Shown: positions 1 through 9,966 of the stretch, in pieces
Position numbering within the stretch: position 1 is the stretch's first letter
Layout: each line of letters begins with the position of its first letter
From: Rhodospirillaceae bacterium
Lineage (GTDB): Bacteria > Pseudomonadota > Alphaproteobacteria > SP197
NCBI GenBank assembly: GCA_002722885.1
Contig: PBNE01000005.1
Span: forward strand, 221,281 to 275,899
DNA length: 54,619 nucleotides
Direction: 5' to 3'
Program-made: the position numbers and the translations under genes
The notes under the pieces: generated by a model
Told to the model about the DNA's origin: nothing
Databases searched by the model: none
Seen by the model: the letters and a program-made list of their open reading frames with translations, nothing else

Positions 1-71
1 AGGAGCTGTTCGATCGCCTTGACGCGGAGCGCCATCTCGGATTCCGGCTGGTTGTGTCGATGCGAAGTCAT
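1..71 (-). CDS. Nitrile hydratase alpha subunit, N-terminus only (cut by window edge)
   Basis: The minus strand opens with an ATG at 71-69 and runs off the window after 23 codons. The peptide starts MTSHRHNQPESEMALRVKAI. A His-rich or charged head followed by SEMALRVKAIE is how nitrile hydratase alpha subunits begin; the family converts nitriles to amides at a non-haem iron or cobalt centre. The metal-binding Cys cluster would lie outside the window, so the subunit type and metal cannot be judged. An amidase at 29158-30597 could act on the product, but it is far away. The identification rests on about 20 residues only. Confidence 0.55.
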   Translation of the reverse strand, partial: MTSHRHNQPESEMALRVKAIEQL

Positions 72-178
72 GACTGTCCTCGTTGCTGGAGCGCGATCCT
101 ATCAAGCACCACTGCGGGTTTGAACCCGGACACCGTCTAGTGCGGTCTTGATCACGCACAACACAAGAGGATTGCGAC

Positions 179-370
179 ATGACCGCCTTTCAGAATCTGG
201 TGGGTTCGCACCACGACACCGTCCACCTCAAGGCCATCGCGCCCGACCTCGACACATTTGACTCGGTCGCCGAACCTCACGCCCATCTCGCGAGCGGAGC
301 TGCACGCACCCGATACGACATGGGCTGCCAGACCTTCGTCGGCAAGTACTGGGCGGCCGACGGCGGTTAG
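179..370 (+). CDS. Small hypothetical ORF, 63 codons, doubtful
   Basis: This short ATG-started frame follows a purine-rich AGAGGA stretch 8-9 bases upstream, which could serve as a ribosome binding site. It ends at TAG, 32 bases before the 3' end of the convergent parC. The product has several His and Cys residues but no motif I recognise, no signal peptide and no membrane segment. It lies in the only gap between the divergent nitrile hydratase start and parC. It may be a real small gene, a remnant or chance. A minus-strand frame over the same bases (152-427) is equally featureless. Confidence 0.22.
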   Translation: MTAFQNLVGSHHDTVHLKAIAPDLDTFDSVAEPHAHLASGAARTRYDMGCQTFVGKYWAADGG

Positions 371-401
371 AGTGAAGCTCGACGCTCGGGCACCACCCCT
401 A

Positions 402-2624
402 TTAGCCGAACTTGTTGTTGCTGGCAAAGCCGGCCGGAGCCACCCGGCCGGCTTGGCTGCGCTTGCCCACCCAGTCTGCCAGCTTTGCTTCGGTTCGGGT
501 CCGGCTGCCTGATTGCCAAGTCAGCCCCTCGGCCAGCGTGAACGTCTTGGCATCGGACATACCACCGGACTTGTAGCGCTGAAGGATCACACCGCGCCCA
601 CGGGTCATCTCCGGAAGTTCTTCCAGCGGGAAGATGATTACCTTTCGGTTTTCGCCTACCACTGCGACATGGTCTCCGTCCACGATCCGTGCCGTGACTG
701 CCTCAACACCCGACGCCACGTTCAGCACCTGTTTGCCGTTTCGTGTCTGCGCCATGACGGCGTCTTCAGGCACGATGAACCCTCTGCCCTCGCTTGAGGC
801 GACGAGAATCTTGCGCCCACCCTGGAACACCATCATCGCCGAGATTTCGACATCGTTACCCAGGTCCAGCATCAGCTTGACCGGGTCGCCATAGCCGCGC
901 CCGCCGGGGAGTTTATCGCAGCCGATCGTGTAGAAACGGCCGTTGGTTGCAAAGATCAGCAGCTTGTCGGTCGTCAACGCCTCGGCACGGAACCGCTCGC
1001 GGTCACCCTCTTTGTAACGCAGGGCGCCCACCTGCTCGCCATGGCCCTTGGCCGCGCGGATCCAGCCTTTCTGCGACAGCACCACTGTGACGGCCTCGCG
1101 TTCGATGGTGGCATCAATCGGTACCTCGATCACGGCGGGCGCGCCTCCGACAACGGTCCGCCGGGCACCGAGCTCCGTTTTGGCGCCGAACTTCTTGCGA
1201 ATGTCACGGAACTCTTCCTTCAGATAGGATTTCTGCTTGGCCTCACTCTTCACCAGCACCTTGAGGTCCTTCTCCTCGGAGGTGAGTGCTGCCTTCTCGC
1301 TGGCAATCTCCATTTCCTCCAGCTTGCGCAGGGAACGCAGACGCATGTTGAGGATCGCCTCGGCCTGCACCTCGTTCAGCTTGAAGCGCTTCATCAACGC
1401 AGGCTTCGGTTCGTCCTCCTCACGGATGATTCGGATCACCTCGTCGAGGTTGAGGTAGACGATCAGATAGCCTTCAAGAATTTCCAGCCGACGTGCAATC
1501 TTCTCCAACCGGTGGTTCGAGCGGCGCAGCAGGACTTCACGCCGATGGTCGATGAACGCCTGCAAGGTCTCGCGCAGATTCATGACCCGAGGCACGCCAG
1601 TGGCATCCAGCAGGTTCATGTTCAGCGAGACACGGGTTTCGAGATCGGTCGCCCGGAACAGGTATTCCATCAGCACTGCGGCATCGACGGTGCGGTTCTT
1701 CGGGGTCAGGACAAGACGGATGTCCTCGGCCGATTCATCGATCACGGCGTCCAGCATAGGCAGCTTGCGCGCTTCGACGAGCTCGGCGATCCGTTCGACC
1801 AGCTTCGACTTCTGCACCTGATACGGCACTTCGGTCACCACGATCTGGTACACGCCGCGGCTCAGGTCTTCCTGCTTCCAGCGAGCACGCAGGCGGAACG
1901 ATCCGCGCCCGGTGGCATAAGCCTCCATCACCGCCTCACGTGATTCCACCAGTTCACCGCCCGTCGGGAAGTCTGGGCCCTGAACCATGCCGACAAGCGT
2001 TTCGAAGGTCGCGCGGGGCTTGTCGACCAGATGCGCCAGTGCCTGGCAGAGCTCATCGACGTTATGGGGCGGAATGCTGGTCGCCATGCCCACGGCAATG
2101 CCGCTGGCGCCATTGGCCAGGAGGTTTGGGAAACGCGCCGGCAGGACCACCGGTTCGATTTCGGACCCGTCATAGGTGTCGCGGAAGTCGACCGCATCGT
2201 CGTCCAGCCCCTCAAGCAGGGCCATGGCGACCTCGGTCATACGCGCTTCGGTGTAGCGCATGGCCGCCGCGTTATCGCCGTCGATGTTTCCGAAGTTGCC
2301 CTGCCCGTCGACCAGCGGGTAGCGCGCGGCGAACTCCTGGGCCAGCCGCACCAGAGCATCGTAGATCGATTGGTCGCCGTGGGGGTGATATTTGCCGATC
2401 ACGTCACCCACAACGCGGGCCGACTTCTTAAAGCCATCCCTGGGGTCCAGTTTGAGCTGGCGCATGGCATAGAGAAGCCGGCGATGCACCGGCTTCAGGC
2501 CGTCGCGCACGTCGGGCAGAGAGCGCGAGGTGATGGTCGACATCGCATAGGCGAGATAACGCTCAGTGAGCGCGTCAGCCAGGGCGACGGGTTCGATATC
2601 AGGGGCGTCGAGTACGTCAGTCAT
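402..2624 (-). CDS. parC: DNA topoisomerase IV subunit A
   Basis: This 740-residue protein is the breakage-reunion subunit of topoisomerase IV, which unlinks daughter chromosomes together with ParE. The GyrA/ParC winged-helix core comes first, with RYTEARM around residues 123-129; Tyr124 is the expected DNA-attacking tyrosine. The C-terminal part is a degenerate beta-pinwheel, shorter than in GyrA and without a clear GyrA box, which favours ParC. The quinolone-determining loop reads [10 protein letters not shown], so the position equivalent to E. coli ParC Ser80 is Gln85 and Glu84 is Asp89. The gene lies 30 bp downstream of recO on the same strand and closes the housekeeping block. Confidence 0.95.
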   Translation of the reverse strand: MTDVLDAPDIEPVALADALTERYLAYAMSTITSRSLPDVRDGLKPVHRRLLYAMRQLKLDPRDGFKKSARVVGDVIGKYHPHGDQSIYDALVRLAQEFAARYPLVDGQGNFGNIDGDNAAAMRYTEARMTEVAMALLEGLDDDAVDFRDTYDGSEIEPVVLPARFPNLLANGASGIAVGMATSIPPHNVDELCQALAHLVDKPRATFETLVGMVQGPDFPTGGELVESREAVMEAYATGRGSFRLRARWKQEDLSRGVYQIVVTEVPYQVQKSKLVERIAELVEARKLPMLDAVIDESAEDIRLVLTPKNRTVDAAVLMEYLFRATDLETRVSLNMNLLDATGVPRVMNLRETLQAFIDHRREVLLRRSNHRLEKIARRLEILEGYLIVYLNLDEVIRIIREEDEPKPALMKRFKLNEVQAEAILNMRLRSLRKLEEMEIASEKAALTSEEKDLKVLVKSEAKQKSYLKEEFRDIRKKFGAKTELGARRTVVGGAPAVIEVPIDATIEREAVTVVLSQKGWIRAAKGHGEQVGALRYKEGDRERFRAEALTTDKLLIFATNGRFYTIGCDKLPGGRGYGDPVKLMLDLGNDVEISAMMVFQGGRKILVASSEGRGFIVPEDAVMAQTRNGKQVLNVASGVEAVTARIVDGDHVAVVGENRKVIIFPLEELPEMTRGRGVILQRYKSGGMSDAKTFTLAEGLTWQSGSRTRTEAKLADWVGKRSQAGRVAPAGFASNNKFG

Positions 2625-2654
2625 GAGGTGACTTATAACACCACATCTTGTGGA

Positions 2655-3374
2655 TTATCGAGACAGACGTGCCACAAATCGTTCCCGGGCTGGGGGCGGA
2701 CCGCTGCGGTCGCCGGCGAACAGATGGCGCTCCAGGAAATGCCCCGTGAGCGCCAGACCGGCCCGGATATCGGCCTTGCCCCTGATGTCGCCGCCGATCA
2801 GAAACTTCGGCAGAGTCAGAAGCCTCTCCCTGTAGGGCTCGCCCGCCGATGCGGAGACCGCGCGGCCTGTCCGGGGAGAAACGTAGACAAGATCGTCGTT
2901 GACTCCGGTCACCGCACAGGCCGTGAGATCAAGGCCGAAACCGAGCACATCCAGAACACCGAGCTCCCAGCGGACATAAACCGCGTCCCAATGCTCCGCA
3001 TCACCCGCCAGAGCTTCGAGCAGAGCAGAAAATCCGTCGTAGAGGCTCGCGTAGGGATGGCGTTCGGGCAGCGCCTGTTCGGAGACCGCACAGGCGCTGG
3101 CAAGGCATGCCAGGCGATTTGCGTCCTCCAGGAACGACGACGGTGCCGATTGTTCCAGTTCAACGGTGTAGCTTCCCAAGTGTTCGGCCAGTCGTCCGCG
3201 CCAGTGCGCCGCGACGACATTGCCCGGCTGCAGGGCGCCCTTCAGGCGACGACCCGCACCGCCGCGCACCAGCCCGGCATGACGACCATAGTCGCGCGTC
3301 AGAAGATTGACGATGGCTGCACTTTCACCATGCCGGCGTGCCGAAAGAACGATTCCGCGATCACTCCAATCCAT
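2655..3374 (-). CDS. recO: DNA repair protein RecO
   Basis: This 239-residue protein starts MDWSDRGIVLSARRHGES, the standard RecO opening (OB fold, roughly residues 1-80), followed by the all-helical middle and C-terminal domains. RecO helps load RecA onto SSB-coated single-stranded DNA, with RecR (and RecF). The four-cysteine zinc motif found in some RecO proteins is not visible. The length matches alphaproteobacterial RecO. The gene sits between era and parC on the same strand, 23 bp after era, as in many Alphaproteobacteria. Confidence 0.93.
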   Translation of the reverse strand: MDWSDRGIVLSARRHGESAAIVNLLTRDYGRHAGLVRGGAGRRLKGALQPGNVVAAHWRGRLAEHLGSYTVELEQSAPSSFLEDANRLACLASACAVSEQALPERHPYASLYDGFSALLEALAGDAEHWDAVYVRWELGVLDVLGFGLDLTACAVTGVNDDLVYVSPRTGRAVSASAGEPYRERLLTLPKFLIGGDIRGKADIRAGLALTGHFLERHLFAGDRSGPPPARERFVARLSR

Positions 3375-3397
3375 GGCCGGCTGCGCCCGCTCCGTCG

Positions 3398-4303
3398 CTA
3401 GTGTGGAAACTCCAGCCTCATCTCACGGTATCGGGCGGTATCGTCAAGCCAGTTCGCACGCACCTTCACGTGCAGGAAGAGATGCACCCGGCATTCCAGG
3501 ATCGATTCCAGCTCCTTGCGCGCGGCCGTACCGATCTCCTTGATCGTCTGTCCCTTCTTGCCCAGCAGGATCGGCTTGTGGCCGTCTCGTGCGACATAGA
3601 TCACCTGATCGATCCGCACAGCCTCCTCTTCGGGAATCTCCGTCCAAAGCTCCGTCTCGACGGAAATTGCATAAGGCAGTTCCTGGTGGATCCGCAGGAA
3701 TAGCTTCTCGCGCGTGATTTCCGCGGCCATCTGGCGCATCGGCAGGTCCGAGACCTGATCGTCCGGGAACATCCAGGGGCCTTCGGCCACCCGCGCCCTC
3801 AGGTGCTCGACCAGATCATCGACGCCCTCACCGTTCAGCGCGGACAGAAAGAACACCTCATCGGCCACACCGCTCTCGTTGATCGCCGCGGTGATCGGCA
3901 GAAGCCTGTCCTTGGAGACCATGTCGATCTTGTTGATCGCAACGATGGCCTTCGCACCATGCTTCTCGAAGCGTGACAGGATCAGGCGCACGTCGTCAGT
4001 CACGCCCTTGGACGCGTCGATCAGCAGCAGCCCCATGTCGGCGTCATCGGCGCCCGTCCAGGCGGCGTCGACCATGGCCCGTTCCAGCCGCTTCTTCGGA
4101 GCGAAAATTCCGGGTGTGTCGACAAACACTAGCTGATCCTGCCCAATGTTGCGAATGCCCATGACCCGGCCCCGCGTGGTCTGGACCTTATGCGTAACAA
4201 TCGAAACCTTGGTCCCGACGATCGCATTCACCAGCGTCGATTTGCCCGCGTTGGGCGGACCCAGAACCGCGGCAAAGCCGCAGCGTGTTGTCGCCTCACT
4301 CAC
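3398..4303 (-). CDS. era: GTPase Era, 16S rRNA maturation factor
   Basis: This 301-residue protein has a G1 loop GPPNAGKST at residues 15-23, a DTPG switch near residue 62, NKID near residue 125, and a C-terminal KH domain with the KKGQTIKEIG signature near residue 245. Era binds the 3' end of 16S rRNA during 30S assembly. The start codon is GTG (4303-4301), chosen because it overlaps the rnc stop codon in a GTGA arrangement and gives the expected N-terminus. The rnc-era pair is probably translationally coupled. Confidence 0.96.
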   Translation of the reverse strand: MSEATTRCGFAAVLGPPNAGKSTLVNAIVGTKVSIVTHKVQTTRGRVMGIRNIGQDQLVFVDTPGIFAPKKRLERAMVDAAWTGADDADMGLLLIDASKGVTDDVRLILSRFEKHGAKAIVAINKIDMVSKDRLLPITAAINESGVADEVFFLSALNGEGVDDLVEHLRARVAEGPWMFPDDQVSDLPMRQMAAEITREKLFLRIHQELPYAISVETELWTEIPEEEAVRIDQVIYVARDGHKPILLGKKGQTIKEIGTAARKELESILECRVHLFLHVKVRANWLDDTARYREMRLEFPH

Positions 4304-5001
4304 GAGGCCATCTCCTTGTTCAACGACATGTCGAGGAGCTGACCGGCGGCCTCCTGCTCCGCAACTCGGCGCGACGGTCCTTCAACCGAAACCGTCCCGA
4401 GCCCTTCAACGACCGCCTCGACCGTGATGGTGGGCGCATGGGCCGGTCCGACCTTGTCGACCATGGTGTAGCTCGGCAGGGCATAGCCTCGTGCCAGGGC
4501 CCATTCCTGCAGCCGTGTCTTTGCGTCACGAGGCGGTTTACGGTGGGCCGTCATCCGCTCGGTCCAGTGCCGCTCGACAAACGCGAACGCGGTATCAACG
4601 CCGCCATCGAGATAGAGCGCCCCGATCAGGGCCTCCACAACATCGGCCAGCACGGTGTCGCTGTCGCGGGTGCCGCCCTGCGCCTCCCCGCGCGACATGA
4701 CGATGTGATCACCCAGACCCAGGTGCCGCGCCACATCGGCCAGTGTCTCCTTGCGGACCAGTTCAACCAGCCGCATCGAAAGTTTGCCTTCGGCTTCGTC
4801 CGGAAAGCTGCGGAACACCATCCACGCCACGGCCATGCCCAGGACCCGATCGCCCAGAAACTCCAGGCGTTCATATCCATGACGGCCCACGCCTGCCGCA
4901 CTGCGATGGGTGATGGCCTGCTCCAGCAGGCCGGGATTCCCGAACTCATGACCGGTCAGTGCCTCGAGAGCCTCGCGTTCTGCAGGGTCGAAGGTGTTCA
5001 T
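4300..5001 (-). CDS. rnc: Ribonuclease III
   Basis: This endonuclease cleaves double-stranded RNA in rRNA and mRNA processing. The catalytic signature is near residues 46-56 (RLEFLGDRVLG), the second acidic cluster is DVVEALIGALYLDGG, and a C-terminal dsRNA-binding domain carries the PTITVEAVVEGLG strand region. I take ATG 5001 as the start (233 residues, [12 protein letters not shown]) because it forms an ATGA overlap with the lepB stop. An in-frame ATG at 5046 would add 15 residues inside lepB and is less likely. The gene sits upstream of era and they overlap by 4 bp. Confidence 0.94.
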   Translation of the reverse strand: MNTFDPAEREALEALTGHEFGNPGLLEQAITHRSAAGVGRHGYERLEFLGDRVLGMAVAWMVFRSFPDEAEGKLSMRLVELVRKETLADVARHLGLGDHIVMSRGEAQGGTRDSDTVLADVVEALIGALYLDGGVDTAFAFVERHWTERMTAHRKPPRDAKTRLQEWALARGYALPSYTMVDKVGPAHAPTITVEAVVEGLGTVSVEGPSRRVAEQEAAGQLLDMSLNKEMAS

Positions 5002-5984
5002 TCGACGGGCTGGAACAGCCGATCCCAGCGGATCGAAGACGGCCATGTCCAGGGATAGAAAAGCCCCCCGCAGCCGTTGGTCGAAAAGAACAGGATATCG
5101 GCCCGCCCGATCAGGTTCTCGAGGGGCACAAAACTGACCCCGGGCGTCCGGCTGTCGTTCGAACTGTCCCGGTTGTCGCCCATCATGAAATAGTGGCCCG
5201 GCGGAACCGTTTCCGGTTCGGTATTGTCGTACCGGTTCGAATCGGAATGGTCCAGCACCTCGTGCGAGACGCCGTTGGGAAGGGTTTCGATGTACTGATC
5301 GGTCGGCCGCGCGTCCGTACAGCTCTGATCGAGGAACGGAAGCGCCTCCTCAAGCTTTACCGAAGTACCATTGATGTGAAGCACTCCGTCAAGCATCTGC
5401 ACCGTGTCACCCGGCAGGCCCACGACCCGCTTGATGAAGTCGATCGAGGTGTCGGTCGGTTTGCGGAACACCACGACATCGCCCCGTTCAGGTTCGGCTG
5501 AGAACAGACGCCCCTCGAAAAGGTCGAGGTCAGTCCCGAAACCCAGTGCGTAGTTGCTGTAGCCATAGGCAAACTTCGAGACGAACAGATAATCCCCGAC
5601 CAAAAGCGTCGGCTTCATTGATCCCGAGGGAATGTTGAACGGCTCATAGGCGACCGTTCGAATGACCATTGCAATCAGGATCGCATAGGCCACGGTCTTG
5701 ATCGTGCCGAGCAAGCCGTCGTCGCCACGCCATGACTTCGGCAGCAGCATCTCCAGGGGAGCAAAGAGGATCTGCAGAACCCATTCGAACGGCTTGAGCA
5801 CAAGTCCGATCAACAGGAACGGGAACATGATGATGACCATCCACAGCGGCATCTTCCTGGTGCCGTCGCTGTCGAGCTCATCAAGAGGATCAATATCGCC
5901 CTCGACTTCGGGTTCACCCAAAGGGGTTTCTTTTTTCCCGAAGCCAAACATACGGCCCAGTAGGTTGAAGAGAATGTCAATCAT
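4998..5984 (-). CDS. lepB: Signal peptidase I with extended N-terminus
   Basis: This 328-residue inner-membrane protease removes Sec and Tat signal peptides. The catalytic serine is Ser122 in [10 protein letters not shown] and the general-base lysine is Lys185 in [11 protein letters not shown]; the conserved [11 protein letters not shown] box is near residue 275. Many alphaproteobacterial LepB proteins are about 250 residues with the serine near residue 40. Here about 80 extra residues come first: an acidic stretch (20-40) and hydrophobic segments at about 46-64 and 68-82, before the usual membrane segment at about 92-112. The gene overlaps both acpS upstream and rnc downstream by 4 bp (ATGA), so this start is well supported. 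Confidence 0.94.
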   Translation of the reverse strand: MIDILFNLLGRMFGFGKKETPLGEPEVEGDIDPLDELDSDGTRKMPLWMVIIMFPFLLIGLVLKPFEWVLQILFAPLEMLLPKSWRGDDGLLGTIKTVAYAILIAMVIRTVAYEPFNIPSGSMKPTLLVGDYLFVSKFAYGYSNYALGFGTDLDLFEGRLFSAEPERGDVVVFRKPTDTSIDFIKRVVGLPGDTVQMLDGVLHINGTSVKLEEALPFLDQSCTDARPTDQYIETLPNGVSHEVLDHSDSNRYDNTEPETVPPGHYFMMGDNRDSSNDSRTPGVSFVPLENLIGRADILFFSTNGCGGLFYPWTWPSSIRWDRLFQPVE

Positions 5985-6406
5985 GGAGTATCGATATCGC
6001 GTTCCTGATCGGCCGGAACGGCCGAGATGATGACAAGTGCCTGCGCAAGCGGCGGATCGTCGGTCATGGTGAGGTCAATCTGGGCCTTCATGCCTTCGGG
6101 CACCATTTCAGCTAGGCGCAAGGCTGCTCCGCCGGTGAGTTGGAGCGTCGGCTTGCCCGACGGCAGGTTGGCGACCTGAAGGTCGCGCCAGTAAACACTG
6201 CGGCGGAAACCGGTGCCCAGAGCCTTGGAACAGGCTTCCTTGGCAGCGAACCGTTTGGCATAAGTCGCGGTGCGCTGGGCGCGGCGGTCGGCCTTGTTGC
6301 GCTCGGTTTCCGTGAAAACGCGATGGGTGAAGCGGTCTCCAAACCGCTCAAGTGTCTTTTCGATGCGACGAATGTCGATGGTGTCGAGACCCAGACCCAG
6401 AATCAT
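5981..6406 (-). CDS. acpS: Holo-[acyl-carrier-protein] synthase
   Basis: This 141-residue enzyme transfers the 4'-phosphopantetheine arm from CoA to a serine of acyl carrier protein. It begins [16 protein letters not shown] (the Asp of the GxDxxxI motif binds magnesium) and has [15 protein letters not shown] in the middle, the second AcpS signature. The length fits the family. It lies 6 bp after pdxJ and overlaps lepB by 4 bp. pdxJ-acpS-lepB is a common order in Alphaproteobacteria. Confidence 0.95.
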   Translation of the reverse strand: MILGLGLDTIDIRRIEKTLERFGDRFTHRVFTETERNKADRRAQRTATYAKRFAAKEACSKALGTGFRRSVYWRDLQVANLPSGKPTLQLTGGAALRLAEMVPEGMKAQIDLTMTDDPPLAQALVIISAVPADQERDIDTP

Positions 6407-6412
6407 GTGTGA

Positions 6413-7177
6413 TCAGGCCGAGCGCGCGCCGTTGGCAGCCGCACGAGCGTTGTCCATCAGCGCCCGCATACGGATGATCGCACTCTCCAGCCCGCCGAAA
6501 ATCGCCTCGCCGATCAGGAAATGACCGATGTTGAGCTCCATCATGTCTGGGATCGCCGCGATCGGCCCCACCATTCCGAACGACAGTCCGTGGCCAGCGT
6601 GACACTCAATCCCCAGTTCGGTCGCACGGCCAGCGGCCATTTCAATCCGCTCCAGCTCGGCATCACGCGCCGATCCGGCTGCCGCCTCGCAGTAGGTCCC
6701 AGTATGAATCTCCACCACGGGAGCGCCAACCTCGTGCGCGGCGTCGATCTGCCGGATATCGGGGTCGATGAAGAGCGAAACACGAATGCCGGCGTCGAGA
6801 AGGCGACCGGCATAACCCTTCAGATCCATGTTGGTGCCTGCGACGTCCAGACCGTTCTCGGTGGTGCGCTCCTCGCGGCGCTCCGGCACGATACAGGCAG
6901 CGTGCGGCTTGTGGCGCAGCGCGATCTCGAGCATCTCCTCGGTCGCAGCCATCTCGAAGTTCAGCGGCAGGTCGATCTGCTCCATCAGGCGCTGAATGTC
7001 ACCGTCAGAGATGTGGCGGCGGTCTTCCCGCAGGTGCGCCGTGATCCCGTCAGCGCCTGCAGCGGCGGCCATGCGCGCCGCACGGACAGGATCAGGGTGC
7101 GGCCCACCGCGTGCGTTGCGTATGGTCGCCACGTGATCGATGTTCACGCCAAGACGTAGCCTGCGACTACCCATCAT
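6413..7177 (-). CDS. pdxJ: Pyridoxine 5'-phosphate synthase
   Basis: This 254-residue TIM-barrel enzyme condenses 3-amino-1-hydroxyacetone phosphate with deoxyxylulose 5-phosphate, the last ring-forming step of DXP-dependent vitamin B6 synthesis. [19 protein letters not shown] at the N-terminus is diagnostic, with HLREDRRHI and the GHGLSF phosphate-binding region further on. Two adjacent ATG codons (7177 and 7174) are possible starts. It heads the pdxJ-acpS-lepB-rnc-era run; 136 bp separate it from rsh, enough for its own promoter, though I see no clear one. Confidence 0.96.
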   Translation of the reverse strand: MMGSRRLRLGVNIDHVATIRNARGGPHPDPVRAARMAAAAGADGITAHLREDRRHISDGDIQRLMEQIDLPLNFEMAATEEMLEIALRHKPHAACIVPERREERTTENGLDVAGTNMDLKGYAGRLLDAGIRVSLFIDPDIRQIDAAHEVGAPVVEIHTGTYCEAAAGSARDAELERIEMAAGRATELGIECHAGHGLSFGMVGPIAAIPDMMELNIGHFLIGEAIFGGLESAIIRMRALMDNARAAANGARSA

Positions 7178-7313
7178 CGGTCTCCCGAACGGTCGGATCC
7201 GCAGCGGATCCGATGCCGGCCAAGGGTATAACCAATGCTTTGGTTCGCCGAAAGGACCATTTTCGGGGCGCTCAAAGGGTCCAACTGTCTCGAGTCACGG
7301 GCAAAGCCGGGCA

Positions 7314-9455
7314 TCAATCGCGTACCCGCTCGACGGTCGTGACGCTCTCGTTGGCACGCAAGGCGGCAATGATGTTGGTCAGATGGCGCAGATCGCGCAC
7401 CTCGACATCGATACGCATCTCGAAGAAATCCTCGGCCCGGTTCGTGAATTTGAGGTTGGAGATGTTGCCGTTGTTGCGCCCGATCAGCGTTGTGATCGCA
7501 CCGAGTGTGCCGGGTTCGTTGACCACCACGACGTCGATCCGGCCGACATGTAGGTCCGGCGCCTCGCCATCGACTGTCCAGGCGACATCCAGCCAGCGTT
7601 CCGGCGTCTCTTCGAACTGCTGCAGCGTGTCGCAGTCGATTGTGTGTATGGCAACCCCCTTGCCCGAGGTCACGATGCCCACGATCCGGTCGCCGGGCAG
7701 CGGATGACAACAGTTGGAAAAATGCACGGCCATCCCGGGGATCAGGCCGCGAATGGGAATGGCATGATCACCCGCTGAGCCGTCTCGCGGTTTGGAGCGG
7801 GGTGGCACCGACGTAGGGTCGACAGCCTCGGGGTAGGCTGCACCGACGACCTGCATGCTGGTGATCTCACCAAGGCCCACGGCCTCGAACAGGTCATCGG
7901 GCTTCTTGCGCCCCAGGGCACTGCCGGCGTGCTTCAGCGCCTTGGTCGACATGTCGCAATGAACCTGGGCAAATGCCCTCTCCAAAATCGCCTTGCCAAG
8001 CCGCATGTGTTCATCGCGCTCCCGGCCGCGGACATAACGCCGGATGCGCGAGCGCGCCTTGCCCGTAACAACAAACTGCTCCCAGGTCGGGCTTGGAGCA
8101 GCCACGTTCGATCGCACGATTTCTACCTGATCTCCATTGTGAAGAATTGTTCTCAACTGACTGATTTTACTGTTTATTTTGGCTCCTACACATGTATCCC
8201 CGACATCGGTGTGAACCGCATAGGCAAAATCCACGGCCGTCGCCCCGCTGGGCAGGGAGATCAGGTCCCCCTTGGGCGTGAAGCAGAACACCTGGTCCTG
8301 GAACATCTCGAGTTTGGTGTGCTCCAGGAACTCTTCGGGATCAGAGACATGATCAAGGATTTCGAGCAGCTCGCGGACCCAACGGTACTGACGTCCATCG
8401 CTCAGCGACGTTCGCTCTTCCCCCGCGCTGTAGCTCCAGTGCGCGGCAACGCCGAAATCCGCGATCTCGTGCATTTCCTGGGTCCGGATCTGGATTTCGA
8501 GCCGCTGGTGTTCCGGCCCATAGACCGTGGTGTGAAGCGAACGGTAACCGTTCGGCTTCGGCGTCGAGATGTAGTCCTTGAAGCAGCCGGGCACCATCGG
8601 CCAGGCGCCGTGGATCACGCCCAGCGCCGCATAACACGCCGGAAGATTGCTCACGACGACCCGAAAGGCCACGATGTCGGAAAGCTGCTCGAAGGTCACG
8701 TTCTTGCGCTGCATCTTGCGCCAAATCGAATAGGGTCTCTTTTCCCGACCCAAGGCCTCACCTTCAATTCCCGCGTCGTGGATCGTCTTGCGCAGACGCT
8801 CGACGATACGCGGCAACAGATCACCGCCCTCGTCACGCAGATATCTGAGGCGCTCAACCACCGAATCACGGGCACCGGGATTGATCTGCTCGAAGGCAAG
8901 GTCTTCGAGCTCGTCCTTAAACGACTGCATCCCGATGCGTTCGGCGAGCGGCGCATAGATTTCCATTGTCTCGTGGGCGATGCGCAGCCGCTTGTCAGAG
9001 CTTTTCACGAAATTCAGCGTGCGCATGTTGTGAAGACGGTCGGCCAGCTTCACGAGTAAAACACGAATGTCTTCGGACATCGCCAGGAACAGCTTGCGGA
9101 AGTTCTCCGCCTGGCGTGTGTTTTCCGATTGCAGTTCGATCCGCGACAGCTTGGTCACCCCATCGACCAGCGATCCGATCTGATCACCGAACTGGCCGTT
9201 GATATCGTCGAGCGTTGTGTCGGTATCTTCGACCGTGTCGTGCAGCAGGCCCGTGATGATCGAAGAGCCGTCGAGCTTCATGTCGGCCAGAATGCCGGCG
9301 ACCTCGATAGGGTGCGAATAGTAGGGATCACCGGAGGCACGGGTTTGCGTACCGTGGGCCATCATGGCGAAGACATAGGCGCGGTTCAGCGCGTCTTCGT
9401 CGACATCGGTGTCGTAGGCCTTGATCCGTTCGACAAGCTCAAACTGGCGCAGCAT
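7314..9455 (-). CDS. Bifunctional (p)ppGpp synthetase/hydrolase, Rsh type
   Basis: This 713-residue protein is the single long RelA/SpoT homologue typical of Alphaproteobacteria. Visible in order are an HD hydrolase domain with an intact HDTVEDTD motif near residues 69-76, the synthetase domain with YISTPKPNGYRSLHTTV near residue 300, a TGS domain, and a C-terminal ACT domain starting about residue 630. The HD motif is intact, so hydrolysis is expected as well as synthesis. It controls the stringent response. It lies 47 bp after rpoZ, a frequent pairing (compare spoT-rpoZ in E. coli). Confidence 0.94.
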   Translation of the reverse strand: MLRQFELVERIKAYDTDVDEDALNRAYVFAMMAHGTQTRASGDPYYSHPIEVAGILADMKLDGSSIITGLLHDTVEDTDTTLDDINGQFGDQIGSLVDGVTKLSRIELQSENTRQAENFRKLFLAMSEDIRVLLVKLADRLHNMRTLNFVKSSDKRLRIAHETMEIYAPLAERIGMQSFKDELEDLAFEQINPGARDSVVERLRYLRDEGGDLLPRIVERLRKTIHDAGIEGEALGREKRPYSIWRKMQRKNVTFEQLSDIVAFRVVVSNLPACYAALGVIHGAWPMVPGCFKDYISTPKPNGYRSLHTTVYGPEHQRLEIQIRTQEMHEIADFGVAAHWSYSAGEERTSLSDGRQYRWVRELLEILDHVSDPEEFLEHTKLEMFQDQVFCFTPKGDLISLPSGATAVDFAYAVHTDVGDTCVGAKINSKISQLRTILHNGDQVEIVRSNVAAPSPTWEQFVVTGKARSRIRRYVRGRERDEHMRLGKAILERAFAQVHCDMSTKALKHAGSALGRKKPDDLFEAVGLGEITSMQVVGAAYPEAVDPTSVPPRSKPRDGSAGDHAIPIRGLIPGMAVHFSNCCHPLPGDRIVGIVTSGKGVAIHTIDCDTLQQFEETPERWLDVAWTVDGEAPDLHVGRIDVVVVNEPGTLGAITTLIGRNNGNISNLKFTNRAEDFFEMRIDVEVRDLRHLTNIIAALRANESVTTVERVRD

Positions 9456-9502
9456 CGTGGGTCATCGGATTGCCGCCCGCCCGGACCGCCGTGGAGAGCG
9501 CG

Positions 9503-9874
9503 TCAGGTGTTCTCCAGGCCGTCAGTGAAGGCGGCTTCGTTGTGTTCGTCATCTGTCGACGCCAGGGCTGCGGCAGCGGCAGCGATGGCATCGCCGGACA
9601 GACCGACTTCGTCGGCGATACCGCCGTCGTTCTCAAACTCGTAATCGTCTTCCTGCGGCTCACCGCCGTATACCAGCTTGCGGCGGATCGCATCGAGATC
9701 GATCGTGTCATCGGCGATTTCGCGCAACGCGACCACCGGATTCTTGTCGTTGTCGCGTTCCACCGTCATCGCAACGCCATTACCCAGTTCACGGGCTCGC
9801 TGGGCCGAAAGCAGGACCAGTTCGAAGCGATTCGGGATACGTTCAATGCAGTCTTCAACCGTAAGACGGGCCAT
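9503..9874 (-). CDS. rpoZ: RNA polymerase omega subunit
   Basis: This 123-residue protein begins [20 protein letters not shown] and continues with [12 protein letters not shown], the canonical omega N-terminal helices that clamp the beta' subunit. [12 protein letters not shown] follows near residue 45. The last 50 residues are acidic and alanine-rich and probably disordered, as in other alphaproteobacterial omega subunits. It lies directly upstream of rsh; omega also forms part of a ppGpp-binding site on RNA polymerase, which fits the pairing. Confidence 0.95.
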   Translation of the reverse strand: MARLTVEDCIERIPNRFELVLLSAQRARELGNGVAMTVERDNDKNPVVALREIADDTIDLDAIRRKLVYGGEPQEDDYEFENDGGIADEVGLSGDAIAAAAAALASTDDEHNEAAFTDGLENT

Positions 9875-9966
9875 TCACCGGCTCTCCAGAAGGACGGGTT
9901 GTTGGATTTGGCGCTGTGATTGCACCAATCGAGGCCAAAACGCAAGTGTTTCCAGTCATTTGGCCT

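Noticed and set aside
1041..1943. 300-codon plus-strand ORF inside parC
   Set aside because: It is antisense to a fully conserved parC and its protein has no motif; GC-rich genomes give long shadow frames.
2031..3401. 456-codon plus-strand ORF across parC and recO
   Set aside because: It spans two well-conserved minus-strand genes and their gap, with no family resemblance.
7929..9059. 376-codon plus-strand ORF inside rsh
   Set aside because: Shadow of the rsh reading frame; no start signal and no known domain.
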